Source: Flavobacterium lacustre
GTDB taxonomy: Bacteria > Bacteroidota > Bacteroidia > Flavobacteriales > Flavobacteriaceae
Direction of reading: 5' to 3'
NCBI RefSeq assembly: GCF_027474525.2
Contig: NZ_CP114882.2
Span: 2,356,001-2,420,000, forward strand
Length of the DNA stretch: 64,000 nucleotides
Shown piece after piece: positions 30,604 to 39,766 of this stretch (the first letter of the stretch is position 1; each line of letters starts with the position of its first letter). Made by a program: the position numbers and the translations under genes. The notes under the pieces are model-generated. The model was not told the DNA's origin. It saw only the letters and a program-made list of their open reading frames with translations, and did not search any database.

Positions 30604-31872
30604 ATGAAAAGTAAATATGTAATACTTGCGTCAGCCATGCTGATATCAGTAGCTACTTTTGCGCAAAAAGATCAAATTAAAGCAGCTGAAAAAGCATTAA
30701 AAGGAGGTAATTCTCAAGAGGCATTGACTATTTTACAAGGGGCAGAATCTCTATCAGCAACTGCACCGGATGCTGAAAAAGCACAATTTTTCTTTGTAAA
30801 AGGAAATGCTCTTTTGGACTTAGCCAATAAAAATGTTGAAACGGGAAAAAATCTTTCTTTAGCTGCAAAAGCTTACCAAGATTTAATAGCTACTGAGAAA
30901 GTGTCCGGTAAAATGAAATATTCGACTCAGGCAGCAACTTCAATTACAGAAATAAAATATAAATTAATTAATAGTGCGATAGCAGATTCTAAGGCAGACA
31001 AGAATTCTGACGGTGCAATGAAGTTATACGACGCTTATTTGTTGGATAAAAAAGACACTATCAATTTATATTATGCAGCTTCTACTTATATTAATGCAAA
31101 AGATTATGATATGGCTTACAAGCTTTATGATGAGCTTAAAACATTAAATTATTCAGGAAAAGGAACTAGTTATTTAGCTGTAAATAAATTAACAGGAGAA
31201 GAAGATTTTTATGCAACTGCTCAAGAAAGAGATAAGTTTGTAAAATTAGGAACTCATGAAAAGCCAAGAACAGAAGTAATTCCATCAAAAAAAGGAGAGA
31301 TTTACAAAAACATGGCGTTGATTTTAGTTCAAAACGGAAAAACGGAGCAAGCTAAAAAAGCAATTTCAGATGCCAGAATAGCAGATCCTGCAGATACTTC
31401 ATTGATTTTGACAGAAGCTAATTTGTATTTGGAAACGAAAGATTTTGATACTTACAAAAAATTAATTGCTGAGGTTTTAGAAAAAAATCCTAATGATGCC
31501 GATTTGATATTCAATTTAGGAGTTCTTAGCGCTAATGCTAAAAATCCGGTTGAAGCTGAAAAATACTATGCTAAAGTAATCGAAATCAATCCGAAATACA
31601 TCAATGCTTATATTAACTCTGCGGCTTTAAAGCTTGAGAACGAAAAGGTGATAATTGACGAAATGAATAAATTAGGCACTTCTACTAAAGACATGAAGCG
31701 TTACGATGAATTGAAAATTAAACGTCAAAATTTATTTAAAAGTGCAATTCCTGCGTTACAAAAAGCAGTTGAATTAGATCCTAAAAATCTAGATGTTGCA
31801 AAAACTCTTTTGAATGTTTACAGTGCATTAGAAATGACAGCAGAATACAAAGCTTTGAAAGCTAAAATGTAA
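30604..31872 (+). CDS. Secreted tetratricopeptide repeat protein
   Basis: A 422-residue protein. The signal peptide MKSKYVILASAMLISVATFA is cleaved near AQK. Several TPR units are visible: KAAEKALKGGNSQEALTILQ, MALILVQNGKTEQAKKAISDARIADP, and ADLIFNLGVLSANAKNPVEAEKYYAKVIEINP (residues about 300-331), with a last one at LQKAVELDPKNLDVAKTLL. It is likely a periplasmic scaffold. It follows gyrA by 41 bp, without a terminator between. Partners are unknown; similar proteins are annotated only as TPR proteins. Confidence 0.9.
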   Translation: MKSKYVILASAMLISVATFAQKDQIKAAEKALKGGNSQEALTILQGAESLSATAPDAEKAQFFFVKGNALLDLANKNVETGKNLSLAAKAYQDLIATEKVSGKMKYSTQAATSITEIKYKLINSAIADSKADKNSDGAMKLYDAYLLDKKDTINLYYAASTYINAKDYDMAYKLYDELKTLNYSGKGTSYLAVNKLTGEEDFYATAQERDKFVKLGTHEKPRTEVIPSKKGEIYKNMALILVQNGKTEQAKKAISDARIADPADTSLILTEANLYLETKDFDTYKKLIAEVLEKNPNDADLIFNLGVLSANAKNPVEAEKYYAKVIEINPKYINAYINSAALKLENEKVIIDEMNKLGTSTKDMKRYDELKIKRQNLFKSAIPALQKAVELDPKNLDVAKTLLNVYSALEMTAEYKALKAKM

Positions 31873-31891
31873 TAGCTTGTTTTTTAGAATT

Positions 31892-31926
31892 AAAAAAACC
31901 TGTCTGGATTCAGACAGGTTTTTTTT
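31892..31926. terminator. Bidirectional terminator
   Basis: AAAAAAACCTGTCTG and CAGACAGGTTTTTT around GATT form a 14-bp stem between two convergent genes. Confidence 0.93.
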
Positions 31927-32686
31927 ATATAATTTTTTTGATTACTCGCAGTTTGTGAGTATGCTTGTTAATTTCGGCATTGTAAATTCCAAGATGGTCT
32001 AATCGATCTATTCTGACCTTTCCGCTGGCATGAATGATGTAATTATTTTCCATAATAATTCCAACATGAATTATATTTCCTTCGTCATTATCAAAAAAAG
32101 CTAAATCTCCAGGTTCACTTTCTTCAATAAAGCTTAAGGGTTCTCCTTGTGTAGCTTGTTGGGAAGCATCCCGGAGTAATTTGTACCCATTGAGCTTGTA
32201 AACCATTTGTGTAAAACCGGAACAGTCAATCCCAAAAGGTGTTTTTCCTCCCCATAGATAAGGAGCGTTTAAATACATAAAAGCCGTATTTATGAGCTCT
32301 TTTTTTGGTTTTATACCGCTAATTTTAGTTCCTTCAAAATCAAAATTCACAGTGTTTATTTCACTATGATTCAAAAAAGATAAAGAAGAAGCAAGTGGTA
32401 TTGGAATTAATAGGTTATTTGGAGCAGTAATGTATTCAATCAAATCTGCATTCAAAATGATAGCATCTTCGGATAATTGATTGAAATTAGATTCTGAAAT
32501 TGGTTGAAATTGTTTTGAATCTACCCATCCTTCATAGTCGTCATATTGCATTTTAATTCGGGCCCATTGTTTGAATTGTTCTAAAATTTCAAAATGTTCC
32601 CCAAATAAAACTTGAGAAACAATTTCACTTTTGTCACTGGGTTCAAATCGTAAAGGGATAATAGCTAGATTGCAAATTCCGAACAT
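31925..32686 (-). CDS. C40 family (NlpC/P60) peptidase with SH3-like domain
   Basis: A 253-residue protein. Residues 1-55 form a bacterial SH3-like domain (AIIPLRFEPSDKSEIVSQVLFGE, FKQWARIKM, YEGWVDSKQF). The C-terminal NlpC/P60 papain-like domain has the catalytic Cys in FGIDCSGFTQMVYK (about 152-165), His in GNIIHVGIIMEN (about 204-215) and a following polar residue in YIIHASG. Such enzymes cleave D-gamma-Glu-diaminopimelate bonds in peptidoglycan stems. No signal peptide is visible, so a recycling role in the cytosol, as for YkfC-type enzymes, is possible. The thiolase gene upstream is separated by a hairpin. Confidence 0.88.
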   Translation of the reverse strand: MFGICNLAIIPLRFEPSDKSEIVSQVLFGEHFEILEQFKQWARIKMQYDDYEGWVDSKQFQPISESNFNQLSEDAIILNADLIEYITAPNNLLIPIPLASSLSFLNHSEINTVNFDFEGTKISGIKPKKELINTAFMYLNAPYLWGGKTPFGIDCSGFTQMVYKLNGYKLLRDASQQATQGEPLSFIEESEPGDLAFFDNDEGNIIHVGIIMENNYIIHASGKVRIDRLDHLGIYNAEINKHTHKLRVIKKII

Positions 32687-32710
32687 TTAGGCTGATTTAT
32701 TGAGTTAAGA

Positions 32711-32750
32711 GTTAAGAATTATAGGTTAAAAAAAACATATAATTCTTAAC
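32711..32750. repeat. 13-bp inverted repeat
   Basis: GTTAAGAATTATA (32711-32723) and TATAATTCTTAAC (32738-32750) form a perfect AT-rich hairpin between the thiolase stop and the NlpC/P60 start. It may end the thiolase transcript, but has no T-run. Confidence 0.6.
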
Positions 32751-32760
32751 TTATAATTAT

Positions 32761-33939
32761 TTATGCTTTTTCGATGATAATAGCTGAAGCGCCACCTCCA
32801 CCATTGCAAATTGCTGCAGCACCAATTTTACCATTGTTTTGTTCTAAAACATTTATTAGAGTAACGATGATTCTAACGCCAGAACAACCTAAAGGATGTC
32901 CTAGTGATACTGCACCTCCATTTACATTAATTGTATCGTTATTTAGGTCTAAAATTTTAGCATTTGCTAAACCAACAACGGCAAAAGCTTCGTTAAATTC
33001 AAAATAGTCAACATCGCTAACTTTTAATCCCGCTTTTTCTAATGCTTTTGGAATTGCTTTAGCCGGACTTGTGGTAAACCATTTTGGTTCTTGCGCCGCA
33101 TCAGCATATCCTCTGATGTAAGCTAAGGGTTTTAATCCTAATGCTATTGCTTTTTTTTCAGTCATTAATACAACTGCAGCAGCTCCGTCATTTATGGTTG
33201 ATGCATTAGCTGCGGTAACGGTACCTTCTTTTGTGAAAACAGGGCTTAATGAAGGAATTCTGTCTAATTTTACATTCGTAAATTCTTCATCTTTTGATAT
33301 TATAATGGGATCTCCCTTTCTTTGGGGAACCGCAACAGGAATAATTTCATTATCAAATTTACCGGATTCCCAAGCTTTAGCACTTCGTTCGTACGACTGA
33401 ATTGCAAAGTTATCTTGATCTTCTCGAGTGAAGTTGTATTCAGAGGCGCACAAATCGGCACAAACCCCCATTGCATTATTATCATAAGCATCTGTAAGGC
33501 CATCTTTCTGCATTCCGTCTACCATTGTGCTTGGGCCAAATTTAGTTCCGTTTCTCAAATGCATATAATGAGGAATCAAACTCATATTTTCCATTCCGCC
33601 AGCCACAACAATTTCTGCATCGCCACACAAAATAGCTTGCGCTCCAAGCATCACTGATTTCATGCCGGAGGCACATACTTTATTGACGGTTGTGCAAGCT
33701 ACTGAATTTGATAAACCGGCAAATATTGCTGCTTGTCTGGCGGGAGCTTGTCCTACACCAGCCTGAACTACATTACCCATAAATACTTCGTCAATTAAAT
33801 TTGGATCTAAATTTATTTTATCTAAAGCTCCTTTTATAGCAACCGCACCTAATCTTGGTGCAGAAACAGTAGATAATCCACCCATAAAACTTCCGATGGG
33901 AGTTCTAACGGCAGAAACGATAACAATTCTTCTGTTCAT
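32761..33939 (-). CDS. Acetyl-CoA C-acyltransferase (thiolase)
   Basis: A 392-residue thiolase. The N-terminus MNRRIVIVSAVRTPIGSFMG is typical. The acyl-accepting Cys89 lies in NKVCASGMKSV, the substrate-shaping motif is NINDGAAA-like (NASTINDGAAAVVL), His in FEFNEAFAVV/NGGAVSLGHPLGCSG, and the second active-site Cys in AICNGGGGASA near the C-terminus. Length and the M-S-L-I-P region favour a biosynthetic-type acetoacetyl-CoA thiolase, but beta-oxidation cannot be excluded without context. It is a single gene with its own promoter region upstream (33940-34178 contains no gene). Confidence 0.93.
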   Translation of the reverse strand: MNRRIVIVSAVRTPIGSFMGGLSTVSAPRLGAVAIKGALDKINLDPNLIDEVFMGNVVQAGVGQAPARQAAIFAGLSNSVACTTVNKVCASGMKSVMLGAQAILCGDAEIVVAGGMENMSLIPHYMHLRNGTKFGPSTMVDGMQKDGLTDAYDNNAMGVCADLCASEYNFTREDQDNFAIQSYERSAKAWESGKFDNEIIPVAVPQRKGDPIIISKDEEFTNVKLDRIPSLSPVFTKEGTVTAANASTINDGAAAVVLMTEKKAIALGLKPLAYIRGYADAAQEPKWFTTSPAKAIPKALEKAGLKVSDVDYFEFNEAFAVVGLANAKILDLNNDTINVNGGAVSLGHPLGCSGVRIIVTLINVLEQNNGKIGAAAICNGGGGASAIIIEKA

Positions 33940-34178
33940 GATATTATTTATGTTGATTTATTAAGCAAATTTAATCTTTTTTAAGCAATTTCAAATTTTG
34001 ATTCGACTATTCTATTTTTTAAAGATTATGTAATTTTTATTTTTCTGTATATGTTTGATAGTGAAGTGTTTTTAGATAAACATAAAAAAAAACATAAAAA
34101 AAGGCGCTAAATAGTTGTGAGTAATGTAAAGTTATCTTAAATTTGCAACCGCAAAACAAGACACGTTTCTTTGAGCTT

Positions 34179-34262
34179 GGAGGGGTGCCAGAGTGGTAAT
34201 GGAGCAGTTTGCTAAACTGTCATCGAGCAATCGATGCCAGGGTTCGAGTCCCTGTCCCTCCG
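34179..34262 (+). tRNA. tRNA-Ser (GCT)
   Basis: Acceptor GGAGGGG/TCCCTCC, discriminator G, anticodon loop TTGCTAA (GCT), a long variable arm (CATCGAGCAATCGATG) typical of class II tRNAs, and T-arm CAGGG-TTCGAGT-CCCTG. CCA is not encoded. Confidence 0.95.
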
Positions 34263-34280
34263 CTTATTGTTTTTGTTTTA

Positions 34281-34355
34281 CGGGGTGTAGCGTAGCTCGG
34301 TTATCGCGCCTGCTTTGGGAGCAGGAGGCCGCAGGTTCGAATCCTGCCACCCCGA
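34281..34355 (+). tRNA. tRNA-Pro (TGG)
   Basis: Acceptor CGGGGTG/CACCCCG (C1-G72, typical of bacterial tRNA-Pro), anticodon loop TTTGGGA (TGG), T-arm GCAGG-TTCGAAT-CCTGC and discriminator A. Confidence 0.95.
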
Positions 34356-34405
34356 CTAGATTTTTTGATTACTGACTTAATAAGTTAGTGTTTAAATTAA
34401 CTAAT

Positions 34406-34479
<74 letters not shown>

Positions 34480-34480
34480 C

Positions 34481-34516
34481 AAAAACCTTCTCTTAATTGG
34501 GAAGGTTTTTTTGTTT
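34481..34516 (+). terminator. Terminator of the tRNA cluster
   Basis: AAAAACCTTCTC pairs with GGGAAGGTTTTT around TTAATT and is followed by a T-rich tract, directly after tRNA-Arg. Confidence 0.85.
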
Positions 34517-34571
34517 TTACTTATTCCATATAATTATCCAAATTATACTATTTTTATAAAAAATAGTAGTT

Positions 34572-35225
34572 ATGAATTTTCAACCGAAACCATTTATTCT
34601 TCTGTGTTCTCTTTTTTGTTTTATTTCCTGTAAATCTCAAGTTGCTTTTTCTGAAACAGAGTCCTTAAAAGCAGTCAGTGATACCACATTTGTTAATTTG
34701 AAAGAGTACAGCACTGATTTTGTCTATGATATGAAATATGCTACAGAAGATAATTTTTTAAAGGCAAAAGTCTATGATTGTGCTGAATGTTTCTTGCGAT
34801 TAAAAACAGTAGAAGCATTAATTGAGGCCAATAAAAAATTCATGAAAAAAGGCTTTAGAATAAAACTGTTTGATTGTTACCGCCCTTTAGATATTCAGAA
34901 AAAAATGTGGGAAATTGTGTCTAATCCTGAATATGTTGCTAATCCAGCCAAAGGCTCCATTCATAATAGAGGAGCAGCAGTGGATATTACTTTGGTTGAT
35001 AGTGAAGGAAAAGAATTGGACATGGGAACCTCTTTTGATTTTTTTGGTAAAGAAGCTAGTCATAATTATCTCAGTTTTTCAGATGAAATAATGAGCAATA
35101 GAAAATTATTAAAAAAAATAATGATCAAAAAAGGGTTTAATTCCTTTGATTCTGAATGGTGGCATTACAATTTTAAATCAGGCTTAAAAGACAATGTTTC
35201 TAATGTGAAATGGGATTGTAATTAG
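34572..35225 (+). CDS. VanX-like D-Ala-D-Ala dipeptidase (M15D) lipoprotein
   Basis: A 217-residue protein. Lipobox L-F-C-F-I-S-C at residues 14-20 (acylated Cys20) predicts a lipoprotein. The zinc dipeptidase signature is complete: FVYDMKYATEDNF, FDCYRP (Arg stabilising the transition state), GSIHNRGAAVDITLV (His and Asp ligands) and EWWHYNF (catalytic Glu and third His ligand). Family members hydrolyse D-Ala-D-Ala. With no van genes nearby, envelope recycling (as for DdpX) is more likely than vancomycin resistance. It converges with the next gene, with a single base between the two stop codons. Confidence 0.9.
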   Translation: MNFQPKPFILLCSLFCFISCKSQVAFSETESLKAVSDTTFVNLKEYSTDFVYDMKYATEDNFLKAKVYDCAECFLRLKTVEALIEANKKFMKKGFRIKLFDCYRPLDIQKKMWEIVSNPEYVANPAKGSIHNRGAAVDITLVDSEGKELDMGTSFDFFGKEASHNYLSFSDEIMSNRKLLKKIMIKKGFNSFDSEWWHYNFKSGLKDNVSNVKWDCN

Positions 35226-35226
35226 C

Positions 35227-35793
35227 TTATTCAATACATTTTATAGTATTGATAAAATAAGTTTCCGGTTGATAAATTTCATTGTTTAATTCAGATGTAA
35301 ATTCTTTTTTTAGTACATAATCTTCAGTATCTGTTAAGTATTTGATTCGCATCATTGAAATTGGAGAGCTTTTTAGTTGCTCAAAACTATCTTTCATAAA
35401 CATGAATTCTCCGGTAATGACCCTGTTGTCATATCCTTTATCATCTCGTATCATGGTGCCACAATTTTCTTGATCCACATGCAAAAGTGTGATGATTTTA
35501 CCGTTGTTTAACTGTAAAAATAATTTAGAATTTTTGTCAAAACAATTTGCTTTAAGGAAAGATTTGCTTTTTTGAATCAATTGTACATTCAAGGTAGGCA
35601 TCCCGTCAGTTGATAGTAATGAAAAAAAGATATAGCTAGAAGTTCCTGCAAAATTCTTTTCACAAATCATGTATTCTCTAGTAGATTTATAAGTTCCTAA
35701 CGAATCGGTCACGTTTGTGCTATAGTCACATGGTTTTTGAGCAAATACAGTACTGCATATGACGAATAAAGCGATTGTAATTATGTGTTTCAT
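35227..35793 (-). CDS. Hypothetical secreted protein
   Basis: A 188-residue protein with a signal peptide (MKHIITIALFVICSTVFAQ, cleavage after FAQ). The mature protein has five or more Cys residues (KPCDYS, MICEKNF, KANCFDKN, ENCGTM, IKCIE), suggesting disulfides in the periplasm. The pattern LFLQLNNGKIITLLHVDQENCG is reminiscent of small uncharacterised Flavobacteriaceae families, but I recognise no domain. It ends one base from the dipeptidase stop codon. No function is proposed. Confidence 0.75.
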   Translation of the reverse strand: MKHIITIALFVICSTVFAQKPCDYSTNVTDSLGTYKSTREYMICEKNFAGTSSYIFFSLLSTDGMPTLNVQLIQKSKSFLKANCFDKNSKLFLQLNNGKIITLLHVDQENCGTMIRDDKGYDNRVITGEFMFMKDSFEQLKSSPISMMRIKYLTDTEDYVLKKEFTSELNNEIYQPETYFINTIKCIE

Positions 35794-35796
35794 TAT

Positions 35797-36978
35797 TTAT
35801 TTTATTTTGGTGCAAATTAAAACTATTTTATGATTATTTTCATCAGTTGTAAAAAAAGTATACTTATTTCCGCCGTCTTTTATTTTCCATTTTTTTCGAA
35901 TGTTTTCTACTGTATCAGGAAAATTTCGAGTCGTAATATTAGCCTGTTTGTTTTCAAAATGTATTTTCATCTCTGACTTGCTGTATGGAATTGAATTTTC
36001 AATTTTAAAAACTCTTCCAGGAAATAAAATCAAATCTTTTGATGTATATAAATGGGAGTGTTTATGAAGTTTATTTAAATGATAAAAAGAACCAACGGCA
36101 TCAAATCCTCCTGATTTCATAATAGCGCTATTGGGTTCATATAGGTATTTTTCGGGCTGACTATAGTTTGTAATTTCAGATTTTTGATTTAAAATGTAAT
36201 CAAAAATCTCAAAGTTTTCTTTTAAAATATTAACGGTTTTTAGTGTAACAGGACCTGAATAATCCTTGTGTAATTCCCATAAGAGTTCTTTAACTTCGTT
36301 TTCTAAAGCTACTATATGTATGTTTTTTACATTTTTAAGTTCTAATAATCCCGCAGAAATATCGAGTAAGGGCGCTGTTTTTATTAAAATAGAATCTGTT
36401 TTTTTGAAATAAAAATCAAGATTTTCAGGAACGTTGGGCAAGCAATCCTTAAGCATAAATACTTTGCCTTTAGCATCGTTTCGTCTTGAAGGATCAATGT
36501 AAATCCAATCCCATTTTTGATTTAAAAATTCTAATGTTTTTTGGCTGTCTCCAGCATAACAAATGCAGTTTTTTACGTTCAACTGTTCAAAATTATGCTT
36601 TACAATATTTGATAATTCCGGATTGATTTCACAATGGGCAACTTCTTTTATTCTTTTTGAAAAATAGTAATCATCCACACCAAAACCACCTGTTAAATCA
36701 ATTAAACTGTCACCTGAAATTATGGTAGCTTTATATGAGGCTGTTTTTTCAGACGAGGTTTGTTCAATCGAAATTTTACTTGGATAGACAATAGATTTAG
36801 TGTTAAACCAAGTCGGTAATTTGTCTTTAGCTTTTGATTTGGCTTCAATTTGGTTTAAAATAGAAATCCATTCTACAGCAGGAAAAGGATTTTTTTGAAA
36901 GGCTAATTGCGCTATTTTTTTGTCAACGTTTGCATCGATGAATGCTTGAATTTCAGCACTTAGAATAGTAAAAACCAA
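35797..36978 (-). CDS. Class I SAM-dependent methyltransferase with THUMP-like domain
   Basis: A 393-residue protein. SAM-binding motif I is DLTGGFGVDDYYFS (about 91-104), motif IV is WIYIDPSRRNDAKGKVF (about 160-176), and the C-terminal region (about 310-393) matches the THUMP-like domain. Relatives are annotated as RNA-directed methyltransferases; the D-P-S-R motif resembles N6-adenine or guanine enzymes. The only start in frame with the full N-terminus is TTG 36978, two bases after the upstream gene's stop; a -7-like TAATTTTG overlaps it. It is co-directional with the AI-2E permease. Confidence 0.85.
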   Translation of the reverse strand: MVFTILSAEIQAFIDANVDKKIAQLAFQKNPFPAVEWISILNQIEAKSKAKDKLPTWFNTKSIVYPSKISIEQTSSEKTASYKATIISGDSLIDLTGGFGVDDYYFSKRIKEVAHCEINPELSNIVKHNFEQLNVKNCICYAGDSQKTLEFLNQKWDWIYIDPSRRNDAKGKVFMLKDCLPNVPENLDFYFKKTDSILIKTAPLLDISAGLLELKNVKNIHIVALENEVKELLWELHKDYSGPVTLKTVNILKENFEIFDYILNQKSEITNYSQPEKYLYEPNSAIMKSGGFDAVGSFYHLNKLHKHSHLYTSKDLILFPGRVFKIENSIPYSKSEMKIHFENKQANITTRNFPDTVENIRKKWKIKDGGNKYTFFTTDENNHKIVLICTKIK

Positions 36979-36980
36979 AA

Positions 36981-38072
36981 TTAAATATCTTTAGTTAGTA
37001 ATTGTATCACTTTATTTTCTGGGAAAAATTCTTTACCAATTACTTTTATTATGGTATACAAAGGAACGGCTATGACCATGCCTAAAATTCCAAAAAGAAA
37101 ACCGGCTATTAATATGACCAGAAAAATTTCCAGTGGGTGAGAACTAACGCTTTTTGAAAAAATGATGGGTTGGGAAAGATTGTTATCGATAACTTGTACA
37201 ATCCAAAATCCAATTAGAACATAGATAGTGGTAGGTAGAATTTCAGTCTGAAAATCACTTCCTAAGTTACTTATCATAGTTAAAATGGCGGCTAATACAG
37301 AAGCAATCAGCGGACCAATGTAAGGGATGATATTTAAAACAGCACATAAAAAAGCAATCACAAGAGCATTTGGAACTCCAAAAATGATTAAAACAATGAT
37401 GTATAATAGGAAAACAATGAATAACTGAATCAGCAATCCAATAAAATAGCGGGATAACAAATGATTTATTTTTTCTAATGAATTTAAAATTTGATCTTCG
37501 TAAGTGTCCGGTATTAATTTTTTTGCACTTTTAATAAAAAGTAATCGGTCTTTTAAAAAGAAAAAAGTAATAAATAACACGGAACCTAATCCTACCCCAA
37601 AACTGCTGATGGTTGACAGAATAGAGTTTAAAAAATTTGGAATAAAATTGAAATTTATTTTAGAGGTAATATTAGCTTCTTTTAGCATTTTAGAAGAATC
37701 AATATTATGACTTTCTAAAAACGCCGCTATTTGATTGATTAATTGAAGGGTGTTTTTTTCTATTTCGGCAGTATTTAAAAGCGATAAGTTTTCTCCTTGT
37801 GATAAAATTAAAGGAATAAACATCATTATAAATCCAGCAATGAGTAAAATAAAAATGAGGAGTGTTGCTATAGTTGCAAATATATGGTTGAATTTTAAGC
37901 GTCTTTTGAAAAAATCTAAAATGGGATTTCCGATTAAGGTAAGTACAAAAGCTACCAAAAGATAAATAAGTACCGACTGAATTTGGTATAAAAAATAAAG
38001 AAATAAACTGACTATTACTAAGAATCCTATGGCTTTCAGAATACCGTTTGTTATAATTTTTGATGTAATCAT
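36981..38072 (-). CDS. AI-2E family (TqsA/PerM-like) membrane permease
   Basis: A 363-residue protein with about eight transmembrane helices: two at the N-terminus (IGFLVIVSLFLYFLYQIQSVLIYLLVAFVLTLIGNPILDFF), one at 68-90 (TIATLLIFILLIAGFIMMFIPLI), one at about 160 (FGVGLGSVLFITFFFLKDRL), and a C-terminal cluster with GVPNALVIAFLCAVLNIIPYIGPLIASVLA, the most conserved stretch (P-Y-I-G-P). The name AI-2E covers many transporters of unknown substrate, including Na+/H+ antiporters; autoinducer export is not implied. Confidence 0.9.
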   Translation of the reverse strand: MITSKIITNGILKAIGFLVIVSLFLYFLYQIQSVLIYLLVAFVLTLIGNPILDFFKRRLKFNHIFATIATLLIFILLIAGFIMMFIPLILSQGENLSLLNTAEIEKNTLQLINQIAAFLESHNIDSSKMLKEANITSKINFNFIPNFLNSILSTISSFGVGLGSVLFITFFFLKDRLLFIKSAKKLIPDTYEDQILNSLEKINHLLSRYFIGLLIQLFIVFLLYIIVLIIFGVPNALVIAFLCAVLNIIPYIGPLIASVLAAILTMISNLGSDFQTEILPTTIYVLIGFWIVQVIDNNLSQPIIFSKSVSSHPLEIFLVILIAGFLFGILGMVIAVPLYTIIKVIGKEFFPENKVIQLLTKDI

Positions 38073-38101
38073 TTATTTATTTTTTGGATATAAAGATAAA
38101 A

Positions 38102-38128
38102 AAAACTCGCTAACAAGTAGCGAGTTTT
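38102..38128 (-). terminator. Terminator of the M43 protease gene
   Basis: AAAACTCGCTA pairs with TAGCGAGTTTT (5-nt loop). On the minus strand a T8 tract follows. Confidence 0.88.
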
Positions 38129-38155
38129 AAAATCTAAAAAAAACTAAAAAAAAAA

Positions 38156-39106
38156 TTATATTCCGAATGCTGCTCTTGCACCACCAGTAACAAATATGGC
38201 AGCCATTCTTGTTTTTTGACCATTAGAGAACATATACATTCCTCTATCATCAGTATAATCCATGTAATTCATAGTCATTTCTACTGGAGTTCCAGTACAT
38301 GTGCTAAGATGCGGATAAGTAGGAACACCGTAATTTGCTGTATTGTGTGTAGGTGTATCAGTAACTAAATCACTTCCACAAGTCGCATCTCCCCATATGT
38401 GACGTAAGTTCATCCAGTGACCCACTTCGTGAGTTGCAGTTCTTCCTAAATTGTAAGGGTAGCTTGCTGTTCCTGATAATCCAAAATATTTAGAATCAAT
38501 TACAACACCATCCGTAGCTGAACTTCCTCCAGGAAACTGTGCATAACCTAGAATTCCACCACCGATTGTACAAGCCCAAAGATTAAGTTTTGTAGTTGGA
38601 GAAGTTGGGTCTAAACCACCTTGTTTTGTTTTTTTCATTGTATCTCTGGTTCCCCAAGATGTTTTTGTTGTCGCTTTTCTATTGATTTTTTCTAAAACGA
38701 AGGTGATTCCAATATTTGCAGCAACCCCTGAAAATAAAGTAGGAACACTGCTAAAATCTGAATTTGCAGCATTAAAATCTTGATTCAGAACGTCAATTTG
38801 AGTTTGGATTTGTGCGTCAGATATATTTTCTGCAGCAGTTCTGTAGAGAACATTTACTATAACTGGAATTTCAACTTTTCCATTTACTAAACGACCATTT
38901 GTCATTGATTTTTGTGTAAAAGCTTCTATTTGATTCATGCGGATTGCTAAGGTCGGGTCTGCTTTTAATTGAGCTTCCAATACTTCTTGAGAGGCGCAAC
39001 TACGTTGAGTAATAGCATTTGTTACTAAATCGGTTGCTTGTGTTTCTTCGTTTTGACAAGAAAAAAGCAACATAACTGCTAATGTGCTTAAAATAATTTT
39101 TTTCAT
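38156..39106 (-). CDS. M43 (pappalysin-like) zinc metalloprotease, lipoprotein
   Basis: A 316-residue protein. Its lipobox L-L-F-S-C (Cys17) predicts a lipoprotein or surface-exposed enzyme. The metzincin motif HEVGHWMNLRHIWGD (about 235-249) provides three zinc His ligands and the catalytic Glu. The Met-turn is MNYMDYTDDRGM. Relatives are secreted proteases such as ulilysin-type gelatinases. The domain before the catalytic motif (IPVIVNVLYRTAAENISDAQIQTQIDVLNQDFNAANSDF) is typical of M43B. No C-terminal sorting (Por) domain is present. Single gene; 39107-39256 upstream contains no gene. Confidence 0.9.
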   Translation of the reverse strand: MKKIILSTLAVMLLFSCQNEETQATDLVTNAITQRSCASQEVLEAQLKADPTLAIRMNQIEAFTQKSMTNGRLVNGKVEIPVIVNVLYRTAAENISDAQIQTQIDVLNQDFNAANSDFSSVPTLFSGVAANIGITFVLEKINRKATTKTSWGTRDTMKKTKQGGLDPTSPTTKLNLWACTIGGGILGYAQFPGGSSATDGVVIDSKYFGLSGTASYPYNLGRTATHEVGHWMNLRHIWGDATCGSDLVTDTPTHNTANYGVPTYPHLSTCTGTPVEMTMNYMDYTDDRGMYMFSNGQKTRMAAIFVTGGARAAFGI

Positions 39107-39256
39107 AATAATGCCGGGGGTTTGTTATAAATAATGGTTTTAGGTTAATTGTTTAACAATTTTATAACAAATTATTGAATTAAAAAAATAATTTTAAAAA
39201 AAATAGCGATTTTTATACCTTTAGTGTTAATCTCTTAATTTTTTGTGGGATTATGA

Positions 39257-39766
39257 TTATTTGTTGTTGATAATTTCATAAAGTGCTATGCTGGTAGCTT
39301 GAACAACATTCATACTGCTATTTTTTCCATACATATTGATATGTACAATTTGGTTCGAAATGTTTAAAATCTCATCACTTACACCATTGATTTCACTACC
39401 TACAACTAAAGCCATTTTTTTTGATATAGGAATTTTTAACTCCTTCATCGGTTTGCTGGTGTCTGTGATTTCTAATGAAATAATTTCATAATTATTCGAT
39501 ACTAAATATTCAATACAAGCATTGGTTTCTTCAATTGCAATATGCGGAACATGTAAATGTGTGCTTCGAGATGTTTTGTTTATTTTTCTGGGATTTAAAG
39601 GAATATCCGCTCCTATGAAAATGATTTTTTCAACACCAAAAGCTTCACTGATTCTAAAGAGCGAACCAATATTTTGTTGAAAATAGATGTGATCACAAAC
39701 TAATATGACAGGAAATGATTTTTGCTCAAATTCAATATCCTCATGTTGGAGTTGTATCGTTTTCAA
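39257..39766 (-). CDS. TrmH-type (SpoU) RNA methyltransferase
   Basis: A 169-residue SPOUT methyltransferase, the compact catalytic core without an N-terminal RNA-binding domain. Motif 1 is NIGSLFRISEAFGVEKIIFIG (about 33-53), motif 2 is ALVVGSEINGVSDEIL (about 125-140), and motif 3 is NMYGKNSSMNVVQATSIALYE (about 149-164), which forms the knotted SAM site. It probably 2'-O-methylates a tRNA or rRNA ribose; the target is not deducible. It is one base downstream of the DUF4159 gene, on the same strand. Confidence 0.9.
   Translation of the reverse strand: MKTIQLQHEDIEFEQKSFPVILVCDHIYFQQNIGSLFRISEAFGVEKIIFIGADIPLNPRKINKTSRSTHLHVPHIAIEETNACIEYLVSNNYEIISLEITDTSKPMKELKIPISKKMALVVGSEINGVSDEILNISNQIVHINMYGKNSSMNVVQATSIALYEIINNK

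Noticed and set aside
33940..34178. Gap between thiolase and tRNA-Ser
   Set aside because: A-rich runs and a tRNA promoter region only; no open frame or stable hairpin.
34193..34375. 60-codon plus-strand frame
   Set aside because: It covers tRNA-Ser and tRNA-Pro.
34572..35225. VanX-like gene as vancomycin resistance
   Set aside because: No vanH, vanA/B or regulator nearby, and Gram-negative cells are intrinsically shielded; envelope recycling fits better.
36981..38072. AI-2 exporter/quorum-sensing role
   Set aside because: The family name is historical; no luxS or lsr gene is in the window.
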